Origin: Vibrio orientalis CIP 102891 = ATCC 33934
GTDB lineage: Bacteria; Pseudomonadota; Gammaproteobacteria; Enterobacterales; Vibrionaceae
Direction: 5' to 3'
Assembly: GCF_000176235.1 (NCBI RefSeq)
Contig: NZ_ACZV01000005.1
Coordinates: forward strand, 1,860,001-1,924,000
DNA: 64,000 nucleotides
Shown here one piece after another: positions 43,792-53,141 of this stretch (position 1 is its first letter; every line of letters begins with the position of its first letter). The position numbers and the translations under genes are program-made. Below the pieces are notes generated by a model. It was given only the letters and a program-made list of their open reading frames with translations, was not told the origin of the DNA and did no database searches.

Positions 43792-44424
43792 TTACTCCTT
43801 CGCTTCTACTTGTTCTGGTTTCAGAATACGGATTGCCCAGATTAGGAAGCCGATTAGGAAGAATGCAGATGGCGCTAGAAGCATCAGACCGTTTGGCTGG
43901 TACCAACCACCGTTGCTCACTAGAGGAAGCACTTCCATACCGAACAGCTTGCCTGAACCAAATAGTTCACGGAAGAAGCCAACAGTAATAAGAACGAAAC
44001 CGTAACCAAGACCGTTACCGATACCATCGATTAGAGATGGAAGTGGCTCAGATTTCATAGCGAATGCTTCAGCACGACCCATTACAATACAGTTTGTAAT
44101 GATTAGGCCTACGAATACAGATAGCTGCTTAGAGATATCGTATAGGTATGCTTTCAACACTTGGTCTACCACGATTACTAGCGATGCGATGATTGCCATC
44201 TGTACGATGATACGCACGCTGTTTGGAATGTGGTTACGGATTACCGAAACGAAGAAGTTAGACAGTGCAGTTACAAAGATAACCGCTAGTGTCATTACAA
44301 AAGCCGTTTCTAGTTTGGTTGTTACTGCAAGAGCAGAACAAACACCAAGAACCTGTAGCGCGATTGGGTTGTTATCCAATACCGGTGCTAACAGACTCTT
44401 TTTAACGTTTTGTGCGCTAGACAT
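43792..44424 (-). CDS. nqrD: Na+-NQR subunit D
   Basis: NqrD is an inner-membrane subunit with six helices, a homologue of RnfE and the partner of NqrE around the shared iron site. It is 210 aa long. Conserved cysteines are seen in QVLGVCSALAV and IITNCIVMGRAEAFA. The ATG overlaps the nqrC stop by one base, so it is translationally coupled. Confidence 0.97.
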   Translation of the reverse strand: MSSAQNVKKSLLAPVLDNNPIALQVLGVCSALAVTTKLETAFVMTLAVIFVTALSNFFVSVIRNHIPNSVRIIVQMAIIASLVIVVDQVLKAYLYDISKQLSVFVGLIITNCIVMGRAEAFAMKSEPLPSLIDGIGNGLGYGFVLITVGFFRELFGSGKLFGMEVLPLVSNGGWYQPNGLMLLAPSAFFLIGFLIWAIRILKPEQVEAKE

Positions 44425-45194
44425 TAGTTCAGACCTCCGTCACGAACTTTTGCTAGGAATGGACCAAAGCCCATATCGCCTAACCAGAAATCAAATGTAC
44501 CTTGAACACCGTTACCTGTTAGTGTCGCACCTGATAGGCCATCAACACCGTGTTCAGAACCGGCTGGAGCACCACCTTTAACAACTTTGATAGCTGGCTT
44601 GAAGTTTTCATCATAAAGCTTCTTGCCAATAAATTGATCACGCCATGAAGGGTTTTCAACTTCACCACCAAGTCCAGGAGTTTCACCCTGCTCGTAGTAA
44701 GTGATCGCAGATACAGTGTTACCGTCAGTTTCAACTGCAACGAATGCGTACATCATTGACCAAAGACCATTGCCGTGTACCGGTAGGATGATCTTAGATA
44801 CCGCATCGCCATCTTTCACTAGGTATACAACACCAGTGTTCGCACGGCGGATAATCTTCGCTTTGTCTTGGTCAGCTGTTAGCTTGATAGACTCTGCTGG
44901 ATCTTTTGCTGCTTTACGCTGATCGTAAGTTGCAGCATCGCCGTCAACAAATGCACCAGTGCCAAAGTCAACTAGACGAGGTTCGATGTACTCAGCAAAT
45001 AGCTCCGGTACTTTCTTACCGTCTGCATCAATACCCGCAACTTCAACGATCTTAGTTTGCTTATCTAGTACAGCGTTAGCTTTTTGCTTGTCACGTAGAC
45101 CTACCGCTGCTGTTGATACGATGATTGAACAAACAAGGCTCAACCCGACAACAACACCCAGCGTCTTTTTAATGCTGTCGTTATTACTTGCCAT
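44424..45194 (-). CDS. nqrC: Na+-NQR subunit C (covalent FMN)
   Basis: NqrC carries one FMN bound through a phosphodiester to a threonine. A single membrane helix covers about residues 10-30. The periplasmic domain ends with the ApbE target motif GLSGATLTGNG, in which the threonine after SGA is modified. It is 256 aa long. It overlaps the end of nqrB by 11 bases and nqrD by one base. Confidence 0.96.
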   Translation of the reverse strand: MASNNDSIKKTLGVVVGLSLVCSIIVSTAAVGLRDKQKANAVLDKQTKIVEVAGIDADGKKVPELFAEYIEPRLVDFGTGAFVDGDAATYDQRKAAKDPAESIKLTADQDKAKIIRRANTGVVYLVKDGDAVSKIILPVHGNGLWSMMYAFVAVETDGNTVSAITYYEQGETPGLGGEVENPSWRDQFIGKKLYDENFKPAIKVVKGGAPAGSEHGVDGLSGATLTGNGVQGTFDFWLGDMGFGPFLAKVRDGGLN

Positions 45195-46428
45195 AGCGTG
45201 CTAGTCTCCGCTTGATGTTCTTTTCGATAACCACATGGTCGAACAGAGGTGCAAACAGGTTCGCGAATAGAATCGCCAGCATCATACCTTCTGGGTATGC
45301 TGGGTTCACAACACGGATTAGTACACACATCACGCCGATTAGCGCGCCGTACCACCATTTACCTTTGTTAGTAAATGACGCTGATACAGGGTCTGTTGCC
45401 ATAAAGAACATACCGAATGCAAAGCCACCAAGAACTAGGTGCCAGTGCCATGGCATGTTGAACATTGGGTTAGTGTCAGAACCGATAACGTTGAACAGCG
45501 TTGCTGTTGCAATCATACCAATCATCACACCTGCGATGATGCGCCAAGATGCAATACGCATGTAGACGATCATTGCTGCACCGATCATGAGAGCAAGAGT
45601 CGATACTTCACCAATTGAACCTGGGATGTTACCGATGAATGCATCCATCCAAGTAATAGGAGCGCCAGTGATGTTGTTGATCAACGCGCCGCTACCGCCG
45701 TGAGCCCATTGGCTAAGAGCCGTTGCACCAGAGAAGCCGTCAGCTGCAGTCCATACTACGTCACCCGAGATTTGAGCTGGGTAAGCGAAGAATAGGAATG
45801 CACGACCAGCAAGTGCTGGGTTAAGGAAGTTACGACCAGTACCACCGAAGATCTCCTTAGCAACAACGACACCGAAGGTAATACCTAGTGCTGCTTGCCA
45901 TAGAGGTAGCGTTGGTGGAACGATAAGTGCAAACAGGATAGAAGTAACAAAGAAACCTTCGTTAACTTCGTGCTTACGCACCATACAGAACAATACTTCC
46001 CAGAAACCACCAACGAGGAATACCGTCGCGTAGATAGGTAGGAAGTAAGTTGCACCCAAGATCATCTTACTGCCAACGCCTGCGTCGGCGGCTAAGGTGC
46101 CACCCAGCATTTCAGTTAGCCAGTAGTGCCAGTTACCTGATACTACTGCTGCAAGTTGGTCACCAACATACATGTGGTTAAGTGCAGCGATAGCTTGGCC
46201 ACCTGCGTTGTACATACCCCAGAACATTGCTGGGAATACCGCAAACCAAACCATGATCATGATACGTTTTAAGTCAACGCTATCACGAACGTGCGAGCTT
46301 TTTTTCGTTACTAAACCTGGTGTATAAAAAAGTGTTGCTGCTGCTTCATACAGCGCAAACCACTTCTCATGTTTACCACCTGGCTCAAAATGATGCTCGA
46401 TGTCTTCAATAAACTTTTTAAGGCCCAT
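45184..46428 (-). CDS. nqrB: Na+-NQR subunit B (covalent FMN, riboflavin site)
   Basis: NqrB is the main membrane subunit and part of the Na+ path. The 414 residues hold about ten membrane helices. The ApbE target motif is DGFSGATALSQ near residue 233, where the threonine receives FMN. The ATG lies 6 bases after the nqrA stop. All neighbouring subunits are present and intact, so the pump should work. Confidence 0.97.
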   Translation of the reverse strand: MGLKKFIEDIEHHFEPGGKHEKWFALYEAAATLFYTPGLVTKKSSHVRDSVDLKRIMIMVWFAVFPAMFWGMYNAGGQAIAALNHMYVGDQLAAVVSGNWHYWLTEMLGGTLAADAGVGSKMILGATYFLPIYATVFLVGGFWEVLFCMVRKHEVNEGFFVTSILFALIVPPTLPLWQAALGITFGVVVAKEIFGGTGRNFLNPALAGRAFLFFAYPAQISGDVVWTAADGFSGATALSQWAHGGSGALINNITGAPITWMDAFIGNIPGSIGEVSTLALMIGAAMIVYMRIASWRIIAGVMIGMIATATLFNVIGSDTNPMFNMPWHWHLVLGGFAFGMFFMATDPVSASFTNKGKWWYGALIGVMCVLIRVVNPAYPEGMMLAILFANLFAPLFDHVVIEKNIKRRLARYGK

Positions 46429-46434
46429 GAATAA

Positions 46435-47775
46435 TTACCCTTCCTTCTCAATGGTATCTAGGCATTCACGAAGGAGTTCACCGTATTCGTATTTACCAGG
46501 ACACACAAAGGTACACAATGCTAAATCATCTTCATCTAGTTCAAGTGCACCTAGTGCTATTGCACTATCAGTATCACCTGCACATAGATCACGAAGTAGC
46601 AGAGTCGGTTCCATATCTAGTGGCATTACGCGTTCGTAGTTACCAATTGGAACCATTGAGCGATCACTACCGTTAGTCGTTGTTGTCATGTTGAACAACT
46701 GACCTTTGAAGATATGACCAAGGAATGAGCGAGTTACTGAGAACTTGTTCTTACCAGGCGTCGCCCAGCCAAACAGTTCTTTTTCACGGCCTTCACGTAA
46801 TACAGAAACCTGAACGTGGTAACGACCTAGGTATGCGTGAGGTCCAATTGCATGAGTACCAGAAAGTACCGAACCAGAAATCACACGAACTTCACCTGGC
46901 ATCAGCTCACTGTCCGTAACATTCTCAAGGCATGCACCTAGAGTTGTACGTACTAAGCGAGGGTTATTTACCACTGGGCCAGCCAGTGAAATAACACGGT
47001 CAGTGTAAAGCTCACCAGTAAGGAACAACTTACCAAACGCAATAACGTCTTGGTAGTTGATGCTCCACGCCACATTTTCTGCATTCACTGGGTATAGGAA
47101 ATGCATGTGGGTGCCAGCAAGACCTGCTGGGTGAGGGCCATCAAATACATGCTCTTCAACATTAGACTGAGAAGAACGAGGCAGACTTGTACCAGATTTA
47201 CATACGTAAACCTTGCCATCTGTCAGGGTTGAAAGCAGGTCTAAACCGGCAACGAACGCTTCTTGTTGTTCATTGATGATCAACTCAGGCTGAGCTGCTA
47301 ACGGATTAGTATCCATTGCAGTTACGAAGATAGCCTGTGTAGAAGACTCAATTGCTGGAACCTTGCTGAACGGACGAGTACGTAAAGCTGTCCAAAGACC
47401 TGAATCAACAAGCTGAGTTTTAACCGCTTCACGGTCAAGACTTGCTAGTTGGCCAGCTTCAAACTTATCGAAAGTAACCTGCTCTTCGCCTGCCACTTCA
47501 ATCACTACAGATTGAAGCACACGCTTAGCGCCACGGTTAACCTCGATCACTTTACCAGCTGCTGGTGAAGTAAATTTCACACCCGGGTTCTTCTTATCTT
47601 CAAAAAGAACTTGAGCTTTCTTTACTTCATCGCCTACGCGGACATGCATAGTAGGACGCATGCCGACGTACTCTTCGCCAAGCAAGGCGACTTTTTTGAT
47701 GGTCTTACCATCATTAATCACCTGGGATGGAGTTCCTGCTACAGGCAGGTCCAAACCCTTCTTTATTGTAATCAT
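46435..47775 (-). CDS. nqrA: Na+-NQR subunit A
   Basis: NqrA is the soluble, quinone-linked first subunit of the pump. The start at ATG 47775 (MITIKKGLDLPVAG) gives 446 aa, as in V. cholerae. An in-frame GTG four codons upstream is less likely. The family blocks GGEEYVG-like LLGEEYVGMRPTM and FVCPGKYEYGELLRECLDTIE at the C terminus are present. It is the first gene of the operon; the leader before it is long and structured. Confidence 0.96.
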   Translation of the reverse strand: MITIKKGLDLPVAGTPSQVINDGKTIKKVALLGEEYVGMRPTMHVRVGDEVKKAQVLFEDKKNPGVKFTSPAAGKVIEVNRGAKRVLQSVVIEVAGEEQVTFDKFEAGQLASLDREAVKTQLVDSGLWTALRTRPFSKVPAIESSTQAIFVTAMDTNPLAAQPELIINEQQEAFVAGLDLLSTLTDGKVYVCKSGTSLPRSSQSNVEEHVFDGPHPAGLAGTHMHFLYPVNAENVAWSINYQDVIAFGKLFLTGELYTDRVISLAGPVVNNPRLVRTTLGACLENVTDSELMPGEVRVISGSVLSGTHAIGPHAYLGRYHVQVSVLREGREKELFGWATPGKNKFSVTRSFLGHIFKGQLFNMTTTTNGSDRSMVPIGNYERVMPLDMEPTLLLRDLCAGDTDSAIALGALELDEDDLALCTFVCPGKYEYGELLRECLDTIEKEG

Positions 47776-48173
47776 ACGCACTTGCACTACTTTTATCGGG
47801 AAAAAGATTCTTAGATTGCGTAACTTTTAGACACGACACTAGTGTCCGGTTTTGGCGCTGTTTAAAACACCAAAATCGCAACATCCTCTTAAAAATCTCG
47901 CAACAAGAAATCATCGAGATTTATCAGGTGCGGTAGTCTATCATCTTTTTAGAAGTTGATGCCATGATGAATCCGATGATTAACTGAGATATTTCGAAGG
48001 AATTGAGTTTAAAAGGCTAAGGAATAGTCATAAGTTTGAGCCACCGCACAAACCCTTTTCTGTATATCGTTTTGTATAACTCAATGCATTCACATCGTGA
48101 AACAATCTTAATTAAAACTAACTATTGCATTTATTTGTTTCTACGTTGTTAACAATACCCCTTTAGCACTAAC
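47776..48173. other. nqr leader and promoter region, no gene seen
   Basis: The 398 bases between nqrA and the bolA terminator hold no supported gene. In the minus strand leader a hairpin AAATCTCG/CGAGATTT (47893-47922) followed by several Ts looks like a weak attenuator. The perfect dyad GACACTAGTGTC lies at 47835-47846, 59 bases before the nqrA ATG. No consensus promoter stands out. Confidence 0.5.
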
Positions 48174-48200
48174 TAAAAAGGGTAGCCGCCGCTACCCTTT
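48174..48200 (-). terminator. Rho-independent terminator after bolA
   Basis: AAGGGTAGC and GCTACCCTT pair around GGCG, followed by TTTTTAG on the minus strand. Confidence 0.85.
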
Positions 48201-48207
48201 CATTTGA

Positions 48208-48516
48208 CTATTTTGAGCCACCCAAGCACATAGGGCTATCAGGAGCGAGCTGATTCTGTTCTTTCCATTCACTCGCGGTATAGGTGTGCATAGAGAGCGC
48301 ATGAATATGATTGGCGAGTTCATCAGCCAATACTTGATTAACTTGGCGATGGCGACCTATGAGTCTTTGCCCTTCAAATTGTTCACTCACTATCACAACT
48401 TTAAAGTGGCTTTCTGAGCCAGCAGGCACATTGTGCATAAAGCTCTCATTGATCACTTTAAGCTCTATAGGTGAGAATGCTTCACGCAATTTGGTTTCTA
48501 TTACTTCTTGCAACAT
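48208..48516 (-). CDS. bolA: BolA family protein
   Basis: BolA is a small stress and morphology protein that works with monothiol glutaredoxins and affects transcription. The 102 residues show the fold's signature: ETKLREAFSPIELKVINES, HFKVVIVSEQFEGQRLIGRHRQVN (with the invariant His) and a C-terminal HALSMHTYTASEW. It is divergent from rlmG. The bolA-yajG-ampG neighbourhood is shared with E. coli. Confidence 0.94.
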   Translation of the reverse strand: MLQEVIETKLREAFSPIELKVINESFMHNVPAGSESHFKVVIVSEQFEGQRLIGRHRQVNQVLADELANHIHALSMHTYTASEWKEQNQLAPDSPMCLGGSK

Positions 48517-48653
48517 CGTGCTTTACCATCAAATATGAATGACTATTTACATTAAATCATAATATCTCCATGGATAAAGCTAAAGGTTTTAGTTTTCACA
48601 GCCGCTAGGTTTTGCGACAATTTGCTCATTGCACATTACCTAACGTTTCAACT

Positions 48654-49784
48654 ATGAAAACTGAGCTTGCACTGCACGAGCGTACCCTTTCCTTATTCCG
48701 CTACCCAAAAAGAAGCAATGAAACCCTTCAAGCTTGGGATGCTGGCGATGAATATCTCATCAATCATATCGAAGAGATGGGGTTAGAGCCCAATCAACAC
48801 ATTCTTATCCTTAACGATAACTTTGGCGCTTTAAGTTGCTGGTTCAGTGCAAACCATCGAATCACTATGATGAGTGACTCGTTTATTTCACAGGCGGGAA
48901 CACGTCAAAACTTAACGCTAAATCAATGCAATCAAGTGTCATTTGCCACAACTATCGAGCCAATAGCTAATGACGTTGATTTGGTATTAATGCAACTGCC
49001 TAAAAGCAACCGCCACCTCACTTGGCAACTTAGCCAATTGCGCTCAGCTTTAGCTGAATCAGTGCCCGTTATCGCTGTGAACAAAGCCAAAGAGATTCAC
49101 TCATCAACACTCAAACTATTTGAAAAGTTCCTTGGCGAGACTAAAACGTCTTTGGCTTGGAAAAAGCATCGATTAGTTTTCAGTCAGGCTAATGTCATCA
49201 ACCCTCCTCTCGTGTCAGCGAATACTCGTTGGAACGTCGACGGCGAGAATATAGAGCTCAATAATCTGCCAAATGTTTATTCGGGAGAGAGCTTAGACTT
49301 GGGGGCGCGCTTCATGATTCAACACCTGCCGACCAACCCTAATCTAAAGCATGTTCTGGATTTAGGCTGTGGTAATGGCGTGTTATCAGTCAAAATGGGC
49401 CAACTTAATCCTGCAATAAAACTGACCTGTGTTGATGAGAGTTTTATGGCGGTTGAATCGGCGAGGCAAAACCTGATTCAAAACCTCGGCGATGACAGAG
49501 AAATAGAGTGTATTGCCAATAACTGTCTCGAAAATCTAGAGCAAAATGACGTCGATATGATTATGTGTAACCCTCCATTCCACCAGCAACAAGCGATTAC
49601 CGATCATATTGCTTGGCAGATGTTCTGTGATGCAAAGCAAATTCTTAGAGTTGGTGGGCAATTATTAGTTATCGGCAACCGTCACCTCGGCTACGATGGT
49701 AAACTCGCTAGACTGTTTGGCAAGTCAAACGTTAAAGTCGTGGCAGCCAATAAGAAATTTGTTATTTTACAAGCAACTAAATAG
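48654..49784 (+). CDS. rlmG: 23S rRNA (guanine1835-N2)-methyltransferase RlmG
   Basis: This is an S-adenosylmethionine methyltransferase of the RsmC/RlmG group. The N-terminal half is a degenerate copy of the fold. The C-terminal half has the SAM motif HVLDLGCGNGVLSV (about residue 236) and the catalytic NPPFHQQ (about residue 305). The start is ATG 48654 (MKTELALHERTLSLF), giving 376 aa against 378 in E. coli. An upstream TTG in the same frame has no support. It is divergent from bolA. Confidence 0.92.
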   Translation: MKTELALHERTLSLFRYPKRSNETLQAWDAGDEYLINHIEEMGLEPNQHILILNDNFGALSCWFSANHRITMMSDSFISQAGTRQNLTLNQCNQVSFATTIEPIANDVDLVLMQLPKSNRHLTWQLSQLRSALAESVPVIAVNKAKEIHSSTLKLFEKFLGETKTSLAWKKHRLVFSQANVINPPLVSANTRWNVDGENIELNNLPNVYSGESLDLGARFMIQHLPTNPNLKHVLDLGCGNGVLSVKMGQLNPAIKLTCVDESFMAVESARQNLIQNLGDDREIECIANNCLENLEQNDVDMIMCNPPFHQQQAITDHIAWQMFCDAKQILRVGGQLLVIGNRHLGYDGKLARLFGKSNVKVVAANKKFVILQATK

Positions 49785-49845
49785 TCCACTATTATCTCTC
49801 TAAACGTTTAGTAAGCTCAAAGAGTTAACAATAAAGGAAATTACA

Positions 49846-50415
49846 ATGAGAAAACTGGTTTTAGCCGCGTCAATGGCACTACTTACTGCGTGTGCAGCAC
49901 CGCAGCAAGAACAAATCAACTTTATGCCTAAAGCGGTTATGAGCAATAGTGACCTTGTAAAAGACGCCGCGTTCACATTAACCAGTAAGGACGTTCGCTC
50001 TGCACAATATGTTGCGCTTGTTGATAGCGGTCGTTCTAACATTGAACCAATTCACTCCAAGCAAAACGTCCGCATTTCAATTGAGAATGCCCTACTTGAA
50101 CAGTTTAAGTCGCAAGGTTTCCGCAGCACGGTCAGTAGTGAAAACACTATCAAGATTGAAGTTCAAGAAGCGCTGGTTTCTGTTAAGCATACCGTGATGG
50201 AAAACCAGATGGATGGTAAAGTAGTGTTGGAAATCACTGCTGAGACACCACAAGGTAAACTGGTAAAAACCTACACAGGTACCGCTAAGCGTACAGGTGC
50301 TCTAAGTGCTTCAAATGAAGACATCGAAGTTGTACTGAATGATGTGATTAACTTAGTCCTTCAAGAAATCTCAAATGACCGAGAGCTTCAACAGTACATG
50401 CAGGAGCGATTCTAA
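49846..50415 (+). CDS. yajG: YajG-family lipoprotein
   Basis: This 189-residue lipoprotein has a signal MRKLVLAASMALLTAC with the lipobox LTAC (Cys16). The mature part is a predicted alpha/beta fold without known catalytic motifs. E. coli yajG lies between bolA and ampG, as here. The stop overlaps the cyclophilin ATG by one base (TAATG), so the two are co-translated. The function is unknown. Confidence 0.85.
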   Translation: MRKLVLAASMALLTACAAPQQEQINFMPKAVMSNSDLVKDAAFTLTSKDVRSAQYVALVDSGRSNIEPIHSKQNVRISIENALLEQFKSQGFRSTVSSENTIKIEVQEALVSVKHTVMENQMDGKVVLEITAETPQGKLVKTYTGTAKRTGALSASNEDIEVVLNDVINLVLQEISNDRELQQYMQERF

Positions 50416-50960
50416 TGTTAAAGGTAGCAATCGCTTCGCTAGCGCTACTCAGCAGTCTAGCGATGGCAGGACCCAAAGTTGAATTTGAAACCACCCTTGG
50501 TTCATTTACTGTCGAATTAAACCAAGATAAAGCGCCACTCACAGTGGCAAACTTTCTCAAGTATGTAAAAGATGGCAGTTATGTCGGCAGTCAATTTCAC
50601 CGTGTGATCCCTAACTTCATGGCACAAGGTGGTGGTTTCGATAAGAACATGAAATCGTTGCCGACTTACTCACCAGTAAGAAACGAAGCGTCTAATGGGC
50701 TAAAAAATAACACTGCAACCATTGCGATGGCGAGAACGAATAATCCTCACTCAGCAACAAGACAGTTCTTTATTAACTTCGTTGATAATGGTTTTTTAGA
50801 TTACGACCAACGCCCACCGGGCTATGCAGTATTTGGTAAGGTGACTCAAGGATTCGATGTCATCCAAGGAATGGGCAAAAAACCAACGCACTCAGTTGGT
50901 CGCTATCGTGACGTTCCAGTAGAGCCAATCATTATTACTAAAGCAACTCTTCTTAAATAA
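50415..50960 (+). CDS. Periplasmic peptidyl-prolyl isomerase (cyclophilin, PpiA-like)
   Basis: This 181-residue cyclophilin has a signal peptide (about 1-18, cleavage after AMA). The core motifs are VELNQDKAPLTVANFL, FHRVIPNFMAQGGG and the MARTNNPHSATRQFFIN block, which carry the catalytic Arg and the peptide-binding residues. The signal peptide places it in the periplasm, like E. coli PpiA. It is coupled to yajG and ends in a terminator before ampG. Confidence 0.9.
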   Translation: MLKVAIASLALLSSLAMAGPKVEFETTLGSFTVELNQDKAPLTVANFLKYVKDGSYVGSQFHRVIPNFMAQGGGFDKNMKSLPTYSPVRNEASNGLKNNTATIAMARTNNPHSATRQFFINFVDNGFLDYDQRPPGYAVFGKVTQGFDVIQGMGKKPTHSVGRYRDVPVEPIIITKATLLK

Positions 50961-50967
50961 TTCTCTT

Positions 50968-51002
50968 AGGCTCTAACTCACTGGTTAGAGCCTCATTTTT
51001 CT
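50968..51002 (+). terminator. Terminator after the cyclophilin gene
   Basis: AGGCTCTAAC and GTTAGAGCCT pair around TCACTG, followed by CATTTTTCTT. Confidence 0.8.
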
Positions 51003-51034
51003 TGCTGACCAAAAAATCAAACAAGGATTTGTGT

Positions 51035-52429
51035 ATGTCTTCTGACTCTCCTTCCATGTCTTGGCTAGAGACTATCCGTAGTTATATGGATAAACGCCTT
51101 ATGTGGGTCTTTATGCTGGGTTGTTCGAGCGGTTTCCCGTGGGTACTGATCGGTTCAAACATGTCCGGGTGGCTTAAAGACGCAGGACTAACACGTGCTG
51201 CAATTGGTTACTTTGGTAGTGTCTTCGCGGTTTACGCGATTAACTTTTTGTGGGCGCCACTGGTTGACCGTGTCAAACTGCCAGTGCTGCATAGCTTATT
51301 AGGCCAACGCCGTAGTTGGATTTTCCTATGCCAATCTTTAGTGTTGGTCAGCACGCTGTTTATTGCCGGTGTTGATCCATCCAAGAATCTAATGTTCACC
51401 TCAATGTTAGCGCTTGGGATTGCAATCGCGTCTGCAACTCAAGACATCGCCATTGATGCATACCGTATCGATACTTTCCCAAAATCACAATCATCTAAGC
51501 TGCCTCAAGCTTCTGCTATGGCCGTGATTGGTTGGTGGACAGGCTATTCACTTCCTGGCTATGTAGCTTTCATCAACGCAGATACCATCGGCTGGAATGG
51601 GGTCTACTATGGCATGGCGTTTATTGTCGGCATTTTGATGATCTTTACTTTATTAGTCGGCGAGCCAAAAACCAACCGCGAAGCTCTGCAACACCAAGCG
51701 GAAGCCCGCCACAACAAAGTTGTCCATTCAAAAGTGGTTGCCTGGTTCAGTGTAACCGTAATCGAGCCTTTCTTAGACTTCTTCAAGCGTAATGGTGTGC
51801 AAGTTGCCATTACACTATTACTGTTTGTGTTCCTATTTAAGATTGGTGAGGCCTTCCTCGGCCGTATGTCGATTACCTTCTATAAAGAAGTTGGCTTTAG
51901 TAATGAGCAGATCGGCTACTACTCCAAGCTCATCGGTTGGGGAGCAACGATCTTCTTTACCTTAGTCGGCAGCATGTTCAATGTTAAGTTCGGTATTGTT
52001 CGCGGCCTGATGATTGGCGGCATTGCAATGGCGGCAAGTAACCTGATGTTTGCGTGGATTGCTAAGGTTGGTCCGAGTGAACACCTATTCTTAGCCACTA
52101 TCCTTGTCGATAACTTCACCACCGCGTTCTCAACGGTGGCATTTGTGTCGTTCTTGACCATACTCACAGGCCAAGCCTTCTCGGCAACTCAGTATGCCTT
52201 GCTCGCCTCACTAGGTAACTTTGGCCGTACTACACTAGCCTCGTTTAGTGGTGAGCTCGCGGATTACCTCAATGATTGGTCGCTGTTCTTTGTGATCACT
52301 GCCTTGATGGTTATTCCAAGTTTAATCATGCTTTATTCACTACGTCATTACTTTACCGACCTACTCGATAAGGCAAGAAGACGAGATGAGTCTGCCGAAG
52401 CTGAACACGAAGAAGCAACCTCAAAATAA
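51035..52429 (+). CDS. ampG: AmpG, muropeptide permease
   Basis: AmpG is a major-facilitator transporter that imports anhydro-muropeptides for peptidoglycan recycling, and so affects AmpC induction where present. About 12-14 membrane segments are visible. The start MLGCSSGFPWVLIGSNMSGWL region and SATQDIAIDAYRID are typical of AmpG. ATG 51035 (MSSDSPSMSW) has AAGGA at good distance, giving 464 aa. It lies downstream of yajG and the cyclophilin. Confidence 0.92.
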   Translation: MSSDSPSMSWLETIRSYMDKRLMWVFMLGCSSGFPWVLIGSNMSGWLKDAGLTRAAIGYFGSVFAVYAINFLWAPLVDRVKLPVLHSLLGQRRSWIFLCQSLVLVSTLFIAGVDPSKNLMFTSMLALGIAIASATQDIAIDAYRIDTFPKSQSSKLPQASAMAVIGWWTGYSLPGYVAFINADTIGWNGVYYGMAFIVGILMIFTLLVGEPKTNREALQHQAEARHNKVVHSKVVAWFSVTVIEPFLDFFKRNGVQVAITLLLFVFLFKIGEAFLGRMSITFYKEVGFSNEQIGYYSKLIGWGATIFFTLVGSMFNVKFGIVRGLMIGGIAMAASNLMFAWIAKVGPSEHLFLATILVDNFTTAFSTVAFVSFLTILTGQAFSATQYALLASLGNFGRTTLASFSGELADYLNDWSLFFVITALMVIPSLIMLYSLRHYFTDLLDKARRRDESAEAEHEEATSK

Positions 52430-52431
52430 GC

Positions 52432-52462
52432 AAAAAGGCTTGGTTAATCACCAAGCCTTTTG
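52432..52462. terminator. Bidirectional terminator between ampG and chrR
   Basis: AAAGGCTTGG and CCAAGCCTTT pair around TTAATCA, with Ts on the right and As on the left. Confidence 0.85.
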
Positions 52463-52478
52463 AATATCTTAGGGCTGA

Positions 52479-53141
52479 TTATGGATACATGCCCTTACCA
52501 AATAGGTTAAATATCCTCGCCACACCTTGAGTAAAGAGCATCGGTTCGGTCAGCACGGTCAAACATAAGCAGTCTTCACCTTGCTTAGTAAAGGGAGAGT
52601 GCTTCACAGAGGCATCTTTAAGTAAGTAATCACCAACTTGATACTCACCATCTTCATCACTGAAACTACCGTGTAAAACAAGTGTCGATTCGAGCCCCTT
52701 ATGGGTGTGCTGTGGGATTGCCACGCCATCAGAAATATACATCAGATTGACTCTGGCTTGGGTAGATATCTCAATAGGCGCACTGTATACCTTACCACCA
52801 TAACTTTTCCACTCGCCGATCTGCTCTCTAAAGCGAGTGAGTGACAATGGCAACCTAAACGACTTACCGTTTACTTCAATAAAGGTTGGCTTACGGATTG
52901 CTCTGAAAGGCTCATCACTAGGTTCTAAATCTAGGATATTTGCTAACATGTCATCAAAGCTGTCGACGGCCTCTGTCGAAGCACTCATCAGTTCTTCTCC
53001 ACAGTAATCTTCAAGCTTGCTAACCTCAGAGCGGCACTTAGGACAGCTCTCAATGTGTGTTGCAATGGTAAACGCAGTCACATCGTCTAATGTACCTTGA
53101 GCATACGCTTCTAAAATAGATGTATCTGGATGGTAACTCAT
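52479..53141 (-). CDS. chrR: ChrR-type zinc anti-sigma factor with cupin domain
   Basis: ChrR holds its partner ECF sigma factor inactive and releases it under singlet oxygen or related stress. The N-terminal zinc site is ATHIESCPKC (the His-X3-Cys-X2-Cys pattern, about residue 30). The C-terminal cupin domain has QHTHKGLEST (about residue 142), with two His and one Glu as a second metal site, and a later His in VKHSP. It is 220 aa long. The ATG overlaps the sigma gene stop by four bases (ATGA), the usual coupling of this pair. Confidence 0.92.
   Translation of the reverse strand: MSYHPDTSILEAYAQGTLDDVTAFTIATHIESCPKCRSEVSKLEDYCGEELMSASTEAVDSFDDMLANILDLEPSDEPFRAIRKPTFIEVNGKSFRLPLSLTRFREQIGEWKSYGGKVYSAPIEISTQARVNLMYISDGVAIPQHTHKGLESTLVLHGSFSDEDGEYQVGDYLLKDASVKHSPFTKQGEDCLCLTVLTEPMLFTQGVARIFNLFGKGMYP

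Noticed and set aside
49800..49811. Perfect palindrome CTAAACGTTTAG after rlmG
   Set aside because: Short AT-rich dyad without a T run or a good match to an operator; likely chance.
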